The notes under the pieces were generated by a model. It was not told the DNA's origin and did no database searches. It worked only from the letters and a program-made list of their open reading frames with translations. 7,433 bases of DNA from Clostridiales bacterium (GTDB lineage Bacteria > Bacillota > Clostridia > Christensenellales > Pumilibacteraceae). Below, piece by piece: positions 1-6,616 of this stretch; position 1 is the stretch's first letter; every line of letters begins with the position of its first letter. A program made the position numbers and the translations under genes. Location of the stretch: positions 1 to 7,433 of the forward strand of contig JAIEBL010000309.1 of assembly GCA_029069015.1 (NCBI GenBank), read 5' to 3'.

Positions 1-351
1 ATTCCCTTTACCGCGCTGGCCGGGAACGTGCTGGATGTGATGGCGGTAGAGCAGAACGGAACGCGCGTGCCGTTCGACGTGTTTTTTGACGGGCTGATCG
101 TGCCCGTGCGCGGCGTATGCCGCGTGACCTACTCGGTTGCGCCCGATTTTACGCCGCTCGGCGGTGACAGTCCGTTTGCGGGGAATAAACCCTCGGCGCG
201 GCTTCTTGCGTACGGCGTGGCGCGCGAATACTGCCTCATCAGCGGCAGGACGGACGACGCGGCGATGTGGGACGGCAGATTCCTAGCGGGCGTAGAGGAA
301 GAATCGCGCAAAAAAGGGGAGATGCGCGTGCGTGCCCGCGCGTGGCGGTAG
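1..351 (+). CDS. Probable phage head-tail connector / tail accessory protein, C-terminal fragment
   Basis: The frame is open from the first base and stops at TAG 349-351, so the last 116 residues are visible and the true start lies upstream. The ATG at 28 is internal and has no ribosome binding site. The segment ARLLAYGVAREYCLISG, then a helix with AAMWDGRFLAGVEE and a basic end (RVRARAWR), resembles the C-terminal helical part of connector proteins that sit below the portal in short-tailed phages (T7 gp11 or P22 gp4 type role). This rests on remembered family style and on gene order: the next gene resembles a P22 gp10-type hub. The protein would join portal to tail in the virion. It could instead be another head-completion protein. 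The stop is 17 bases before the next start, so the two are probably co-translated. Confidence 0.5.
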   Translation: MPFTALAGNVLDVMAVEQNGTRVPFDVFFDGLIVPVRGVCRVTYSVAPDFTPLGGDSPFAGNKPSARLLAYGVAREYCLISGRTDDAAMWDGRFLAGVEEESRKKGEMRVRARAWR

Positions 352-368
352 CGGCAAAGGGGGACAAA

Positions 369-1739
369 ATGGGAAAAGCTTTAAAAACGCCCAAGCGGCA
401 GACCTACCGCGCATTTGCACATTCGCTTTCGAAAGGGATGCTACGCTCGGTCGATCGCAGGGTTCTGCCCTTCGACCGCGCGGAAAAAGCGTACAACGTA
501 GACGTCTCTTCGGGCGCGTTGAAGCCGAGCTACGGCATTGCCGATACGGGGCTGGCCTACGAGCGGATCTTTTACTATACGTGGTACGATGCGGAAGCTT
601 CCGTGCGTACGGGCACGTATTTAGGTTACCGCGCGGGGAATATCTACGCGCTCGGCGAGACGGAAACGCAGATCGAGGGCGTGGCGTTTGCCGCGCCGCC
701 CACGGGCGTCAACTATCGGCTGTACGGCGAAGACGTTTTTCTGCTGTGCGGTGCGGAGGGCATGGCGGTGGTGCATGCCGACCTTTCAGCAACGACCGTA
801 CCGTCTGCGCCTGCGATCACGGCGCTTGCCATGCACAACGAGCGTATGTTCGTTACCATCGGCGGACGGAAGAACGCCGTATGGTTCAGCGACGACCTGG
901 ATCCCACGAACTGGAATCCCGAACTTGATGAGGGCGGCTTTATCGAGTTGGAAGGCGAGGGCGGCGCGACCAACAAGGTGGTGGATTTCGGCGGATACGT
1001 GTATATTTTCCGTGACTACGGCATTATGCGGCTGACGGCGTACGGCGACCAAAGCGAGTTTTCGCTGACGGGGCTGTTCGTTTCGAGCGGGCGCATTTTC
1101 GCCGATACGGTGACGGTGTGCGGCGACCGCATTCTGTTTTGTGCGTCGGACGGTCCTTATGTGTTCGACGGGCTTTCCGCTACGCGTATCCTGCGTGATT
1201 ACGACGGCGCGTTTTCGCCCGCAAAGCCCGTGGCGGCGTACAGCGGCGGCAAGTACTTTCTGGCGACCAAACTGACGGAGACGGAGGGCGAGGGGAACGA
1301 CGCGCTCGTGTGCATCGATCCCAAGACGGGTAGCGCATGCGTTAGCGAGGGCGTATATATCGACGCGTTTTCGCCCATTGCGGAAGCGGGTGGCGAAAAG
1401 CTGTTTTGCCACACCGATCGGGAAACGCTCGGCAAAGTAACGCGCGGCGCCACGTACTACGATTTGCCGCGTACGTGTCTATGGCAGGGCACACTCAGCG
1501 ACATGGGTTCGCCCGACCGCGAAAAGCTGATCACCGAACTTTTCATCGATACGGCGATGCCCGTCACGGTGCGGGTGTTTACCGAACGGGGCGAGCGGCA
1601 GTTACGCTTTTCGGGGAAGCGCGCGGTGCAGCGCAAGCGCGTCAATCTGATCGGTACGAAGGCGGGGATCGCGATTTCGGCAGACGGCGACATCGACGCC
1701 GCCCGTCCCGCGCTGCGGTTTACGTATATCGGAAGCTGA
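369..1739 (+). CDS. Phage tail hub / packaged-DNA stabilisation protein (P22 gp10-like)
   Basis: A 456-residue beta-rich protein. The ATG at 369 is chosen because AAAGGGGG (356-363) lies 5 bases upstream. A longer reading from 267 would run deep into the preceding gene and has no such site. A basic N-terminus (residues 1-35) is followed by repeated short strands typical of a beta-propeller. The most diagnostic stretch is NERMFVTIGG (157-166), then WFSDDLDPTNW (172-182), an acidic FIELEGEGG loop, and VVDFGGYVYIFRDYGIMRL. Proteins of the P22 gp10 stabilisation family show this 'site visited, object W-x-SD-x-DP-x-W' layout. In that family the protein closes the tail channel below the connector and holds packaged DNA. 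The position right after a connector-like gene fits. No enzyme motif is seen. The family call is from memory and should be tested with a profile search. Confidence 0.6.
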   Translation: MGKALKTPKRQTYRAFAHSLSKGMLRSVDRRVLPFDRAEKAYNVDVSSGALKPSYGIADTGLAYERIFYYTWYDAEASVRTGTYLGYRAGNIYALGETETQIEGVAFAAPPTGVNYRLYGEDVFLLCGAEGMAVVHADLSATTVPSAPAITALAMHNERMFVTIGGRKNAVWFSDDLDPTNWNPELDEGGFIELEGEGGATNKVVDFGGYVYIFRDYGIMRLTAYGDQSEFSLTGLFVSSGRIFADTVTVCGDRILFCASDGPYVFDGLSATRILRDYDGAFSPAKPVAAYSGGKYFLATKLTETEGEGNDALVCIDPKTGSACVSEGVYIDAFSPIAEAGGEKLFCHTDRETLGKVTRGATYYDLPRTCLWQGTLSDMGSPDREKLITELFIDTAMPVTVRVFTERGERQLRFSGKRAVQRKRVNLIGTKAGIAISADGDIDAARPALRFTYIGS

Positions 1740-1769
1740 CAGTCGCCGCGCTTTAAAAAGGAGAGGACA

Positions 1770-2720
1770 GTGGACTACGGACAACTTGCCTATATTAAGG
1801 CGCAGACCTTGGAGGCGTATTTAAACAAAACGGCGTCGGCGGTGCAAAAGACGGGGTGCGCGAGTGCGGCGTTTTATCCGCATACGGCGGCAGAGAGCGG
1901 CTACACGCCCCTTACGATCTACGGCAGCGGCAGCGTGGGCCTGACCGTTACCCTGACCTTGCGGGCGGCAGTGACGGTAAAGGGCGCAAAGCTCAGGCTG
2001 TACGTGGGCGATAAGCTCGCTGCGTACTGCTCCGTTTCGCTCGATAGCGGCAAAACCGAACGAAGCACGCTGCTTGCGACGGTGTATCCGTCGGAGGGTG
2101 AAGTCTTACGTGTCGTCTGCGATACGGCGGGGCTTTTGATCGAAGAGATGTTCGTGCTTTGCGAGGGGGCGAAGGTGCGGCTCGTGTCGCGCTTTGCGTT
2201 TGCGCGGTGCGACGGACGGGACGGCAAAGCGTTTATTGCCTATGCAAAAGACGGCGACGTGCGCGTAAGAGCGTGCGATACGGAAGCAGAGACGGTTGCG
2301 TTTAAGGGCGGCGTGTTCGACCTTGCGGTGCGCGGCGACGGGGTCTACATTCTGGGCGTGGACGATACGGGCAATCTCGTCGGCATTACCTACGATTACG
2401 GATTACAGGAAACCTCGCGCACGGTTTTGGGGCAGTTTGCATTCGACTGCGTTGCCATAGGGCAGACGGGCGGCGAGTTGCTGTTGGCGGGTCTGCAAAA
2501 CCGCAAAACGTATTTTTGCACGGCGCTTGACCGCTTTGCGGGCAATACGGCGTTCGAGCCTGCCGCGTTTGCCACCGAAGCGGACGCGATCTATCTATCC
2601 AAACAATCGGAAAACTCCATGCTTTTTTTGCGCAGAGACGATGCGCTGTATTGCAAATTGCCCTTTCAAAAGCTGGGGAAGCAAGATTGTATTTGCGTTA
2701 CGTTCGGATACGAGGTCTGA
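1770..2720 (+). CDS. Hypothetical phage structural protein, beta-rich with propeller-like C-terminal half
   Basis: I do not recognise the family. The 316-residue protein starts at GTG 1770, placed by AAAAGGAGAGG (1756-1766) just upstream; no nearby in-frame ATG competes. Residues 1-28 look helical. Residues 45-140 form a run of alternating hydrophobic strands that could be a beta-sandwich (for example LTVTLTLRAAVTV, then KLRLYVGDKLAAYCSVSL). From about 150 onward there are short repeats of the type 'visible strand - DG - strand' (KAFIAYAKDGDVRVRAC, GVFDLAVRGDGVYILGVDD), which suggest propeller blades. There is no signal peptide, membrane segment or catalytic motif. It lies 30 bases after the hub gene and 30 bases before the next beta-rich gene, so a tail fibre, spike or fibre-anchoring role is the natural inference. 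Other minor virion roles are possible. Confidence 0.6.
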   Translation: MDYGQLAYIKAQTLEAYLNKTASAVQKTGCASAAFYPHTAAESGYTPLTIYGSGSVGLTVTLTLRAAVTVKGAKLRLYVGDKLAAYCSVSLDSGKTERSTLLATVYPSEGEVLRVVCDTAGLLIEEMFVLCEGAKVRLVSRFAFARCDGRDGKAFIAYAKDGDVRVRACDTEAETVAFKGGVFDLAVRGDGVYILGVDDTGNLVGITYDYGLQETSRTVLGQFAFDCVAIGQTGGELLLAGLQNRKTYFCTALDRFAGNTAFEPAAFATEADAIYLSKQSENSMLFLRRDDALYCKLPFQKLGKQDCICVTFGYEV

Positions 2721-2750
2721 GAAAGCCGAGAGAGGGGAGAACAGACGAAA

Positions 2751-4481
2751 ATGGAATTACACAACACCTATACCGTGCGTAGCAGCGGCGGCTGCGTGAC
2801 GGCGCACAATGCGGTTTCCGCGAATTTCAAGCGGCTTTTTTTAAACCACGTCGCCTGGGCAAAACTCGCGGTGCTGACGGAAGAGGACGGCACGCGCACG
2901 GAAGCGCCCTGTTCATTGCAATTTGTCAACGCGGATATTTTAAAGGGCGGAAGCTTGCGCGCCGTGTATACGGCACAGTTCGAGGGGAAAAACGGCGCGG
3001 TCTATAAGAAGGTTGCGATTGCCGCCGAACCGAACGGCGAATTCGTCAGCAGCGCCGAAATCAACTTCGCAGGCAACGGCGATTCGATTTCGGTTAAGAC
3101 CACGATCGTGCTCGATTGCACGTATAACGGCGACGTTTTGCTTACGGGTGGCGACAACGCGCTCGTGCGACGGCTGCTCGGCGCGGGGGAAAGCGGCACG
3201 TTTGCCGTATCGACGGGAACGAGCACCTATCCCTCTTATCCGTCGCTACGCAGCAATTCTTTGTTGGGAACGCAGGAACAAGTCACGCCCACTCTTTTGA
3301 ACGGTAAAGTCGTGTTCGGCGGCACGAAGACGAAAGCAAGCGGCAGAGAACTTGTGTTACACTACAAAAACAATCCGGTTCTGCGCGTCGTACGCTCGGG
3401 GCTTTTCCTCAATCAAACGCTGAGCTACACGGTGCAGAACGGGTCGGTTCTCATTCCCGACAACAACACGGAAATGATAACGTCGGTTACGGTGGGCAAC
3501 GCCATGCTCATGGCGTACGACGCAATGAGAGTGACCACGTCGGCGCTCAGAGTCAACAGCGATACGCTGGCGGTGGGCGCGGACGGCTACGTCATGTCCG
3601 ACCCCGGCGAGGAATATATGGCGGTCGTGACGCACGCGTACGTAGAGGTATATAAACCCGACCCCGTACAGGGCAGCATTGCGTGCATACTGCGCGTACC
3701 GCGTCTGAACGAGCAGGTGACGCTTTGCCGCGGCGGTACGCTCGCGCTTTGGAGCGCCAACATATTGACGCTTTACGAGCGTACAAACGACGTATACGAC
3801 GTGCGCCGCTTAGCGATCGCAAGAGGAAACAGCGGCGTTGTGGTGCGCGAGGGCGTTCGCTACCACGTGGCGACGGTGCGGAGCAGTATACTGTATCGGT
3901 ACGCCGTAGAGGGCAGTACGGTCACGCAACTCGAAACGGTGGCCGTGCCCTTACTGACGCCTTTTCTTGTGGGGCGTTGCGGCGACTACGTCGTATACGG
4001 TTCGAGTCCGTTTACCGTGCGTTCCATCGACGTTGATCGCAGTGCGGAGTACAACTGCAACGGGTTCGTGGGAAAGGTGGCGCACGTGGGAGATACGGGC
4101 AGTTATTTTGCGCTGCTTTCGGATTCGCAACGGCAATACGCATACGACTTCGTGCGAGGGACGATGAAAACCGTCGATAGCGGCTATGTGCCGAACGGGC
4201 GGCTTCTGTATAAGGAAAACGGCATGATGTATATCTACGACGCGGCAAACGGGCTGCAAACGCTTACGGGGGACTTTTTGACGTTCAAGCTTACGAGCGC
4301 GTGCATAGCGGGCGGCTTTCTGTTTACGGTGGCAAACGGCATTATGACCAACCTGTATTTATCGGGCGGCGCGATCGCTTTGCGTCTGCCTGCGTCGGAC
4401 AACGGTAAGCGTTGCAACGTGACGGTGCGCTGTAAGAGTTTGCCCGCGAGCGGTTCGCCCATTCGGTTTCTGATGACGTAA
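2751..4481 (+). CDS. Large beta-rich phage structural protein, probable tail fibre/appendage component
   Basis: A 576-residue protein starting at ATG 2751, with a purine-rich site (GAGGGGAGA, about 2732-2740) some 10 bases upstream. The N-terminal part (1-180) alternates strands and turns (SLRAVYTAQFEG, YKKVAIAAEPNGEFVSSAEI) and could be a beta-sandwich. The middle (180-285) contains further strands. The C-terminal half (about 285-545) has repeated blade-like units, for example EEYMAVVTHAYVEVY, GDYVVYGSSPFTVRSID, NGMMYIYDAANGLQTL and GGFLFTVANGIMTNLYL. I do not recognise a named domain, and no glycan hydrolase or lectin motif stands out. Being the largest protein and the last of the virion genes, it probably belongs to the distal tail and may contact the host surface. 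That is inference from gene order. A collagen-like or coiled-coil fibre shaft is absent. Confidence 0.6.
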   Translation: MELHNTYTVRSSGGCVTAHNAVSANFKRLFLNHVAWAKLAVLTEEDGTRTEAPCSLQFVNADILKGGSLRAVYTAQFEGKNGAVYKKVAIAAEPNGEFVSSAEINFAGNGDSISVKTTIVLDCTYNGDVLLTGGDNALVRRLLGAGESGTFAVSTGTSTYPSYPSLRSNSLLGTQEQVTPTLLNGKVVFGGTKTKASGRELVLHYKNNPVLRVVRSGLFLNQTLSYTVQNGSVLIPDNNTEMITSVTVGNAMLMAYDAMRVTTSALRVNSDTLAVGADGYVMSDPGEEYMAVVTHAYVEVYKPDPVQGSIACILRVPRLNEQVTLCRGGTLALWSANILTLYERTNDVYDVRRLAIARGNSGVVVREGVRYHVATVRSSILYRYAVEGSTVTQLETVAVPLLTPFLVGRCGDYVVYGSSPFTVRSIDVDRSAEYNCNGFVGKVAHVGDTGSYFALLSDSQRQYAYDFVRGTMKTVDSGYVPNGRLLYKENGMMYIYDAANGLQTLTGDFLTFKLTSACIAGGFLFTVANGIMTNLYLSGGAIALRLPASDNGKRCNVTVRCKSLPASGSPIRFLMT

Positions 4482-4493
4482 AAATTTTTGAAA

Positions 4494-4549
4494 AGGAGGG
4501 AGTAAAGCGGAGTGGGTTCGGTCGGCGTGCCGCTCCGCTAGGCACGGTT
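4494..4549 (+). promoter_or_regulatory. Hairpin leader separating a strong ribosome binding site from the BhlA-like start codon
   Basis: AAGGAGGG (4493-4500) is an excellent ribosome binding site but lies 49 bases before ATG 4550, too far to act directly. Between them AGCGGAG (4506-4512) pairs exactly with CTCCGCT (4533-4539), and the stem continues through a G-U pair and two G-C pairs (4513-4515 with 4530-4532). Folding would remove 34 bases, leaving a gap of about 15. A short reading frame, GTG 4512 to TAG 4539-4541 (nine codons, peptide VGSVGVPLR), also starts 11 bases after the site and ends 8 bases before ATG 4550. Either folding or re-initiation could control the membrane protein. The base pairing is seen directly; the control function is inferred. 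Confidence 0.45.
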
Positions 4550-4810
4550 ATGTGGGAAGAAGTGATAAAACTTGCGCTCGGCAACGGGCTGTGGGCGGTG
4601 CTGTTCTGCGTGCTGCTTTTGTACGGCTTGCGCGACGGCAGAGCACGCGAACAGAAGTACCGCCAGACGATCGACGTTTTGCTTGAACGTCTGCGCGACT
4701 TGCAGTGCGTGCGCGATTCGATAGAGCGGCTTAGCGTTATCTGTAAAGAGCGCACCGAAAAGAAAAGTAAAAAGGTAAGCGGGTGCGTGCGGGAGGAAGC
4801 GCATGTTTAA
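4550..4810 (+). CDS. BhlA/UviB-like small membrane protein (holin-like)
   Basis: The protein has 86 residues. A short acidic N-terminus (MWEEVIKLAL) precedes one hydrophobic helix at about residues 10-28 (NGLWAVLFCVLLLYGL). A charged cytoplasmic part follows that looks helical or coiled (RAREQKYRQTIDVLLERL), with a lysine-rich end. This is the layout of the BhlA/UviB family in Firmicutes phages and bacteriocin plasmids, which are linked to membrane permeabilisation or export. The family's usual length is about 70-90 residues, so this is complete. The predicted product sits in the cytoplasmic membrane. There is no close ribosome binding site; see the hairpin leader upstream. The last 8 bases overlap the next gene, which suggests coupling. 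It could act as a holin or as a partner to the second holin candidate at 6029. Confidence 0.7.
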   Translation: MWEEVIKLALGNGLWAVLFCVLLLYGLRDGRAREQKYRQTIDVLLERLRDLQCVRDSIERLSVICKERTEKKSKKVSGCVREEAHV

Positions 4811-5069
4811 AACGCCGCTGTATTTTATCTGCAACGGGACGTGCTGTCAGGCCATCGAAAACGGCGCGGACGTGACGCTGATCGCGCGCGAGGACGGGCG
4901 CATGATCCGCCGCAAAATCGGCACGGCGGCGGCAAAGCAGTACGGGGCGCGATGCGTCGGCTACGGCGACGCGTACTTTGAATTTCCGTTCGGCACGGTG
5001 GAGATCTTAGGCGAGGAAATGGTGTATGAGGCGAAGACGGTTACAAACGCGAACGCAGCGTCGCAATAG
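4803..5069 (+). CDS. Hypothetical small phage protein, 88 residues
   Basis: I do not recognise this family. ATG 4803 has a very good site, GGGAGGA (4791-4797), five bases upstream, and the gene overlaps the end of the preceding one by 8 bases, so it is very likely translated. The protein starts with a short hydrophobic strand (TPLYFICNGTCCQAIENG) holding three of its four cysteines (10, 14, 15; the other is 51). It then shows strand-turn patterns (DVTLIARE, RMIRRKIG, YFEFPFGTVEILGEEMVYEA) suggesting a small beta-rich fold. The first hydrophobic stretch is too short for a membrane helix. It lies inside the lysis-like cassette between the BhlA-like gene and the coiled-coil gene. A structural or regulatory role in late infection is possible, but nothing in the sequence decides it. 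Confidence 0.7.
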   Translation: MFKTPLYFICNGTCCQAIENGADVTLIAREDGRMIRRKIGTAAAKQYGARCVGYGDAYFEFPFGTVEILGEEMVYEAKTVTNANAASQ

Positions 5070-5102
5070 ACGGCGGCAACAAAGGAAAAGGGAGGAAACC
5101 AT

Positions 5103-6032
5103 ATGGCAAACCAAGCGGTCGATTACATAAGGGAAGCAATCGACAGTATTTTACACGGTAAGGAAAACAAGAAGAAACGTACGGAGGCGCAGGACAACAT
5201 TTCGGAGATCATCGGCAGCATCAAATCGGATGCTCTGCCCGAAAAACCGGAGTTACCCGACGCGCCTACCTATGAGCGTTTGGAAAAGGACGAGCGCACC
5301 GACGACGAACTCACTAAGAGCGCGGAAGACGAGCTCGCAGCGTATAAGGCGCAGGGCGAAAAGGGGATCGACAAGCAGATCGCCGCCGAGGAAGAGGGCT
5401 ACCGCGCCGATATGGACGCGGCGCAGAAAAACCACGACGAAGCGGCGGAAAGCACGAGACGCACGTACGAGAGCGCAAAGAAGAACACGGACAACGATAT
5501 GTTAAAGCGCGGGCTTGCGCGGTCGAGCATTGCCGCCAACAAAAAAGCGGCGCTCGAACAAAACGAGGCGGAAGCCACCGCGAAGCTTGCAAGCGCGCTG
5601 AACGAAAAGCTACAGGCGCTCAACGAGCGTATCGACGCGCTCGCGGCAAAGCGCGAAGAAGCCCTCAATGATTTCAACCTGACCTACGCGGCAAAGCTGA
5701 CCGAGCGGATCAACGAGTTGAAAAAAGAGCGCGACGAAAAGACGGAAGAGGCGATCAAGTACAACAATTCGCTCACCGAAAAAGAACATAATGCCGAGGT
5801 CGATAAGGCGATGAAAGAGAGCGATCTCTACGGCGAAGCGCTCGACCAGAAGAAGAAAGAAAAAGAGCTGGGTAGCGACGCCGACTATAAGAAAATCTAC
5901 GATGCCGTCGTAAGCGAACTTCGGAAAATCAACCTCAACGATGCCCGCGATATCGTTCTCAATAATCCCGATATCCGAGAGAACGTGGGCAACTACTACT
6001 TCTATCTTCTCTACGACGAGTTCTGCCGATGA
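5103..6032 (+). CDS. Coiled-coil phage protein of unknown function
   Basis: A 309-residue, highly charged, mostly helical protein. ATG 5103 follows GGGAGG (5090-5095) with a 7-base gap. Residues 1-40 are helical and basic. A proline-containing link follows (PEKPELPDAP, about 46-55). Long Ala/Glu/Lys coiled-coil stretches cover roughly 57-135 and 144-255, broken by the motif RGLARSSIA (136-144). The last 50 residues (about 260-309) look like a compact helical domain ending in NYYFYLLYDEFC. There is no signal peptide or membrane helix. The layout would suit an internal, ejected or tail-associated virion protein, or a scaffold-like assembly factor. The position between two holin-like genes is odd for any of these. 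No enzyme motif is visible, so it is unlikely to be the endolysin. The stop overlaps the next start (ATGA). Confidence 0.75.
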   Translation: MANQAVDYIREAIDSILHGKENKKKRTEAQDNISEIIGSIKSDALPEKPELPDAPTYERLEKDERTDDELTKSAEDELAAYKAQGEKGIDKQIAAEEEGYRADMDAAQKNHDEAAESTRRTYESAKKNTDNDMLKRGLARSSIAANKKAALEQNEAEATAKLASALNEKLQALNERIDALAAKREEALNDFNLTYAAKLTERINELKKERDEKTEEAIKYNNSLTEKEHNAEVDKAMKESDLYGEALDQKKKEKELGSDADYKKIYDAVVSELRKINLNDARDIVLNNPDIRENVGNYYFYLLYDEFCR

Positions 6033-6268
6033 ACAAACTGCGCGATAAAATCAAGACCAAAAGCTTTTGGGTGAGCGTTGCGGGAATGCTCGCCCTGCTG
6101 CTCGCGCGCTCAGGCGTGCTTCACGCCGAAGCCGTGGCGACTGCCATCGTAGAGGGCATAGGCGGCGTGCTGATCGCCCTCGGCATCATCGCTGCGCCGC
6201 CCGCCACGCCGCAAGAGAGCGAAAGCGAAGAAAGCGAGAAGGACGATAAAGACGAAAAAGAAGACTAG
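6029..6268 (+). CDS. Probable phage holin, phi-LC3-like, two membrane helices
   Basis: A 79-residue protein. A basic N-terminus (MNKLRDKIKTKSFW) leads into a first hydrophobic helix at about 12-28, a short polar turn (SGVLHAEA), and a second helix at about 38-57 (IVEGIGGVLIALGIIAAPP). It then ends in a strongly acidic tail (residues 63-79). The 'KxKxKxFW' opening followed by two helices matches the style of the phi-LC3/Phage_holin_1 group, whose members form membrane lesions at the end of infection so that the lytic enzyme reaches the wall. The unusually acidic, rather than basic, tail is noteworthy. There is no ribosome binding site close to the start, and the ATG overlaps the preceding stop as ATGA, so translation is probably coupled. 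Whether it is the holin or an antiholin to the BhlA-like protein cannot be read from the sequence. Confidence 0.7.
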   Translation: MNKLRDKIKTKSFWVSVAGMLALLLARSGVLHAEAVATAIVEGIGGVLIALGIIAAPPATPQESESEESEKDDKDEKED

Positions 6269-6293
6269 GGGGAAGAGTGAAAAGCGAACAGCT

Positions 6294-6314
6294 CTGTCAC
6301 GTTACTCGAAATGA
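6294..6314 (-). repeat. Partial intergenic repeat end (CATTTCGAG on the minus strand)
   Basis: Read on the minus strand this gives ATCATTTCGAG followed by TAACGTGACAG. The TCATTTCGAG core recurs on the minus strand at about 6666-6675, and related CATTCCG/CATCCCGAG ends occur at 6360-6368 and 6608-6616. This looks like a truncated unit of the same family. Confidence 0.35.
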
Positions 6315-6359
6315 TGGGGGTAGTTGATTCTAAAAGATGCGAGCCGTTTGTTTTCTTCC

Positions 6360-6443
6360 GTCATTCCGCTTAGCCGAGCGCGGAGCGCGAACGCCACGGA
6401 GCGAAGCGAAGTAGTATAGCGCCGTAGGCGCGCCGAGGAATCC
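6360..6443 (+). repeat. Intergenic repeat unit, GTCATTCCG...GGAATCC
   Basis: The unit runs from GTCATTCCG to GAGGAATCC, with complementary ATTCC/GGAAT ends and a GC-rich interior containing ACGGAGCGAAGCG (6396-6408), which recurs inverted at 6589-6601. GTCAT...GGAAT-type units of this sort are scattered between genes in many bacterial chromosomes. The recurrence inside the window is seen; membership of a genome-wide family is inferred. Confidence 0.5.
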
Positions 6444-6572
6444 AGCGAAGCGTAAGTAAACTAAAAAGGACTATACGGTGATCCGCATGGCTTGTGTTTT
6501 TTACGTTGACAGTATTCTTCGCCGCCACCTTTACGGGAAAGACGACAATGACTACGCTCGCCTACGCTCGCT

Positions 6573-6616
6573 AGATCCCTCGTCTCTCCGCTTCGCTCCG
6601 TTTCCCTCGGGATGAC
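6573..6616 (-). repeat. Intergenic repeat unit, GTCATCCCGAG...GAGGGATCT on the minus strand
   Basis: On the minus strand the unit starts GTCATCCCGAGGG, contains ACGGAGCGAAGCG and ends GAGGGATCT. Its ATCCC/GGGAT ends are complementary. It is a shorter inverted relative of the unit at 6360-6443: both share the 13-base ACGGAGCGAAGCG block and the GTCATYCCG end. Confidence 0.5.

Noticed and set aside
28..351. A complete small protein starting at ATG 28
   Set aside because: The frame is open all the way to base 1 with protein-like residues before the ATG, and no ribosome binding site precedes it. It is better read as a fragment of a gene starting upstream.
267..368. Longer N-terminus for the hub-like protein beginning at ATG 267
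   Set aside because: It would overlap the preceding connector-like gene by 85 bases and has no ribosome binding site, whereas ATG 369 follows AAAGGGGG at a 5-base gap. The added residues are arginine-rich and look like out-of-frame translation.
332..928. Plus-strand open frame in a second reading frame across the hub-like gene
   Set aside because: It is arginine-rich and low in typical hydrophobic patterning, and it is fully overlapped by the better frame, so it is a shadow.
786..1412. Long minus-strand open frame inside the hub-like gene
   Set aside because: It is antisense to a well-supported gene, rich in Arg and His as expected for a shadow frame in GC-rich coding DNA, and lacks initiation signals.
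4480..4489. AAAAATTTTT after the fibre-like gene as a terminator
   Set aside because: It is a self-complementary A/T run with no loop and no GC stem, immediately followed by a ribosome binding site and the next gene of the same operon.
6506..6535. TTGACA (6506-6511) as a promoter -35 element
   Set aside because: The hexamer is perfect, but 16-18 bases downstream there is only CTTTAC/TTTACG, a poor -10, and no gene follows for about 400 bases before the terminator.
6552..6571. Tandem CTACGCTCGC pair as a start of a CRISPR or iteron array
   Set aside because: There are only two adjacent 10-base copies, no spacers and no further repeats, and it sits among GC-rich intergenic repeats.
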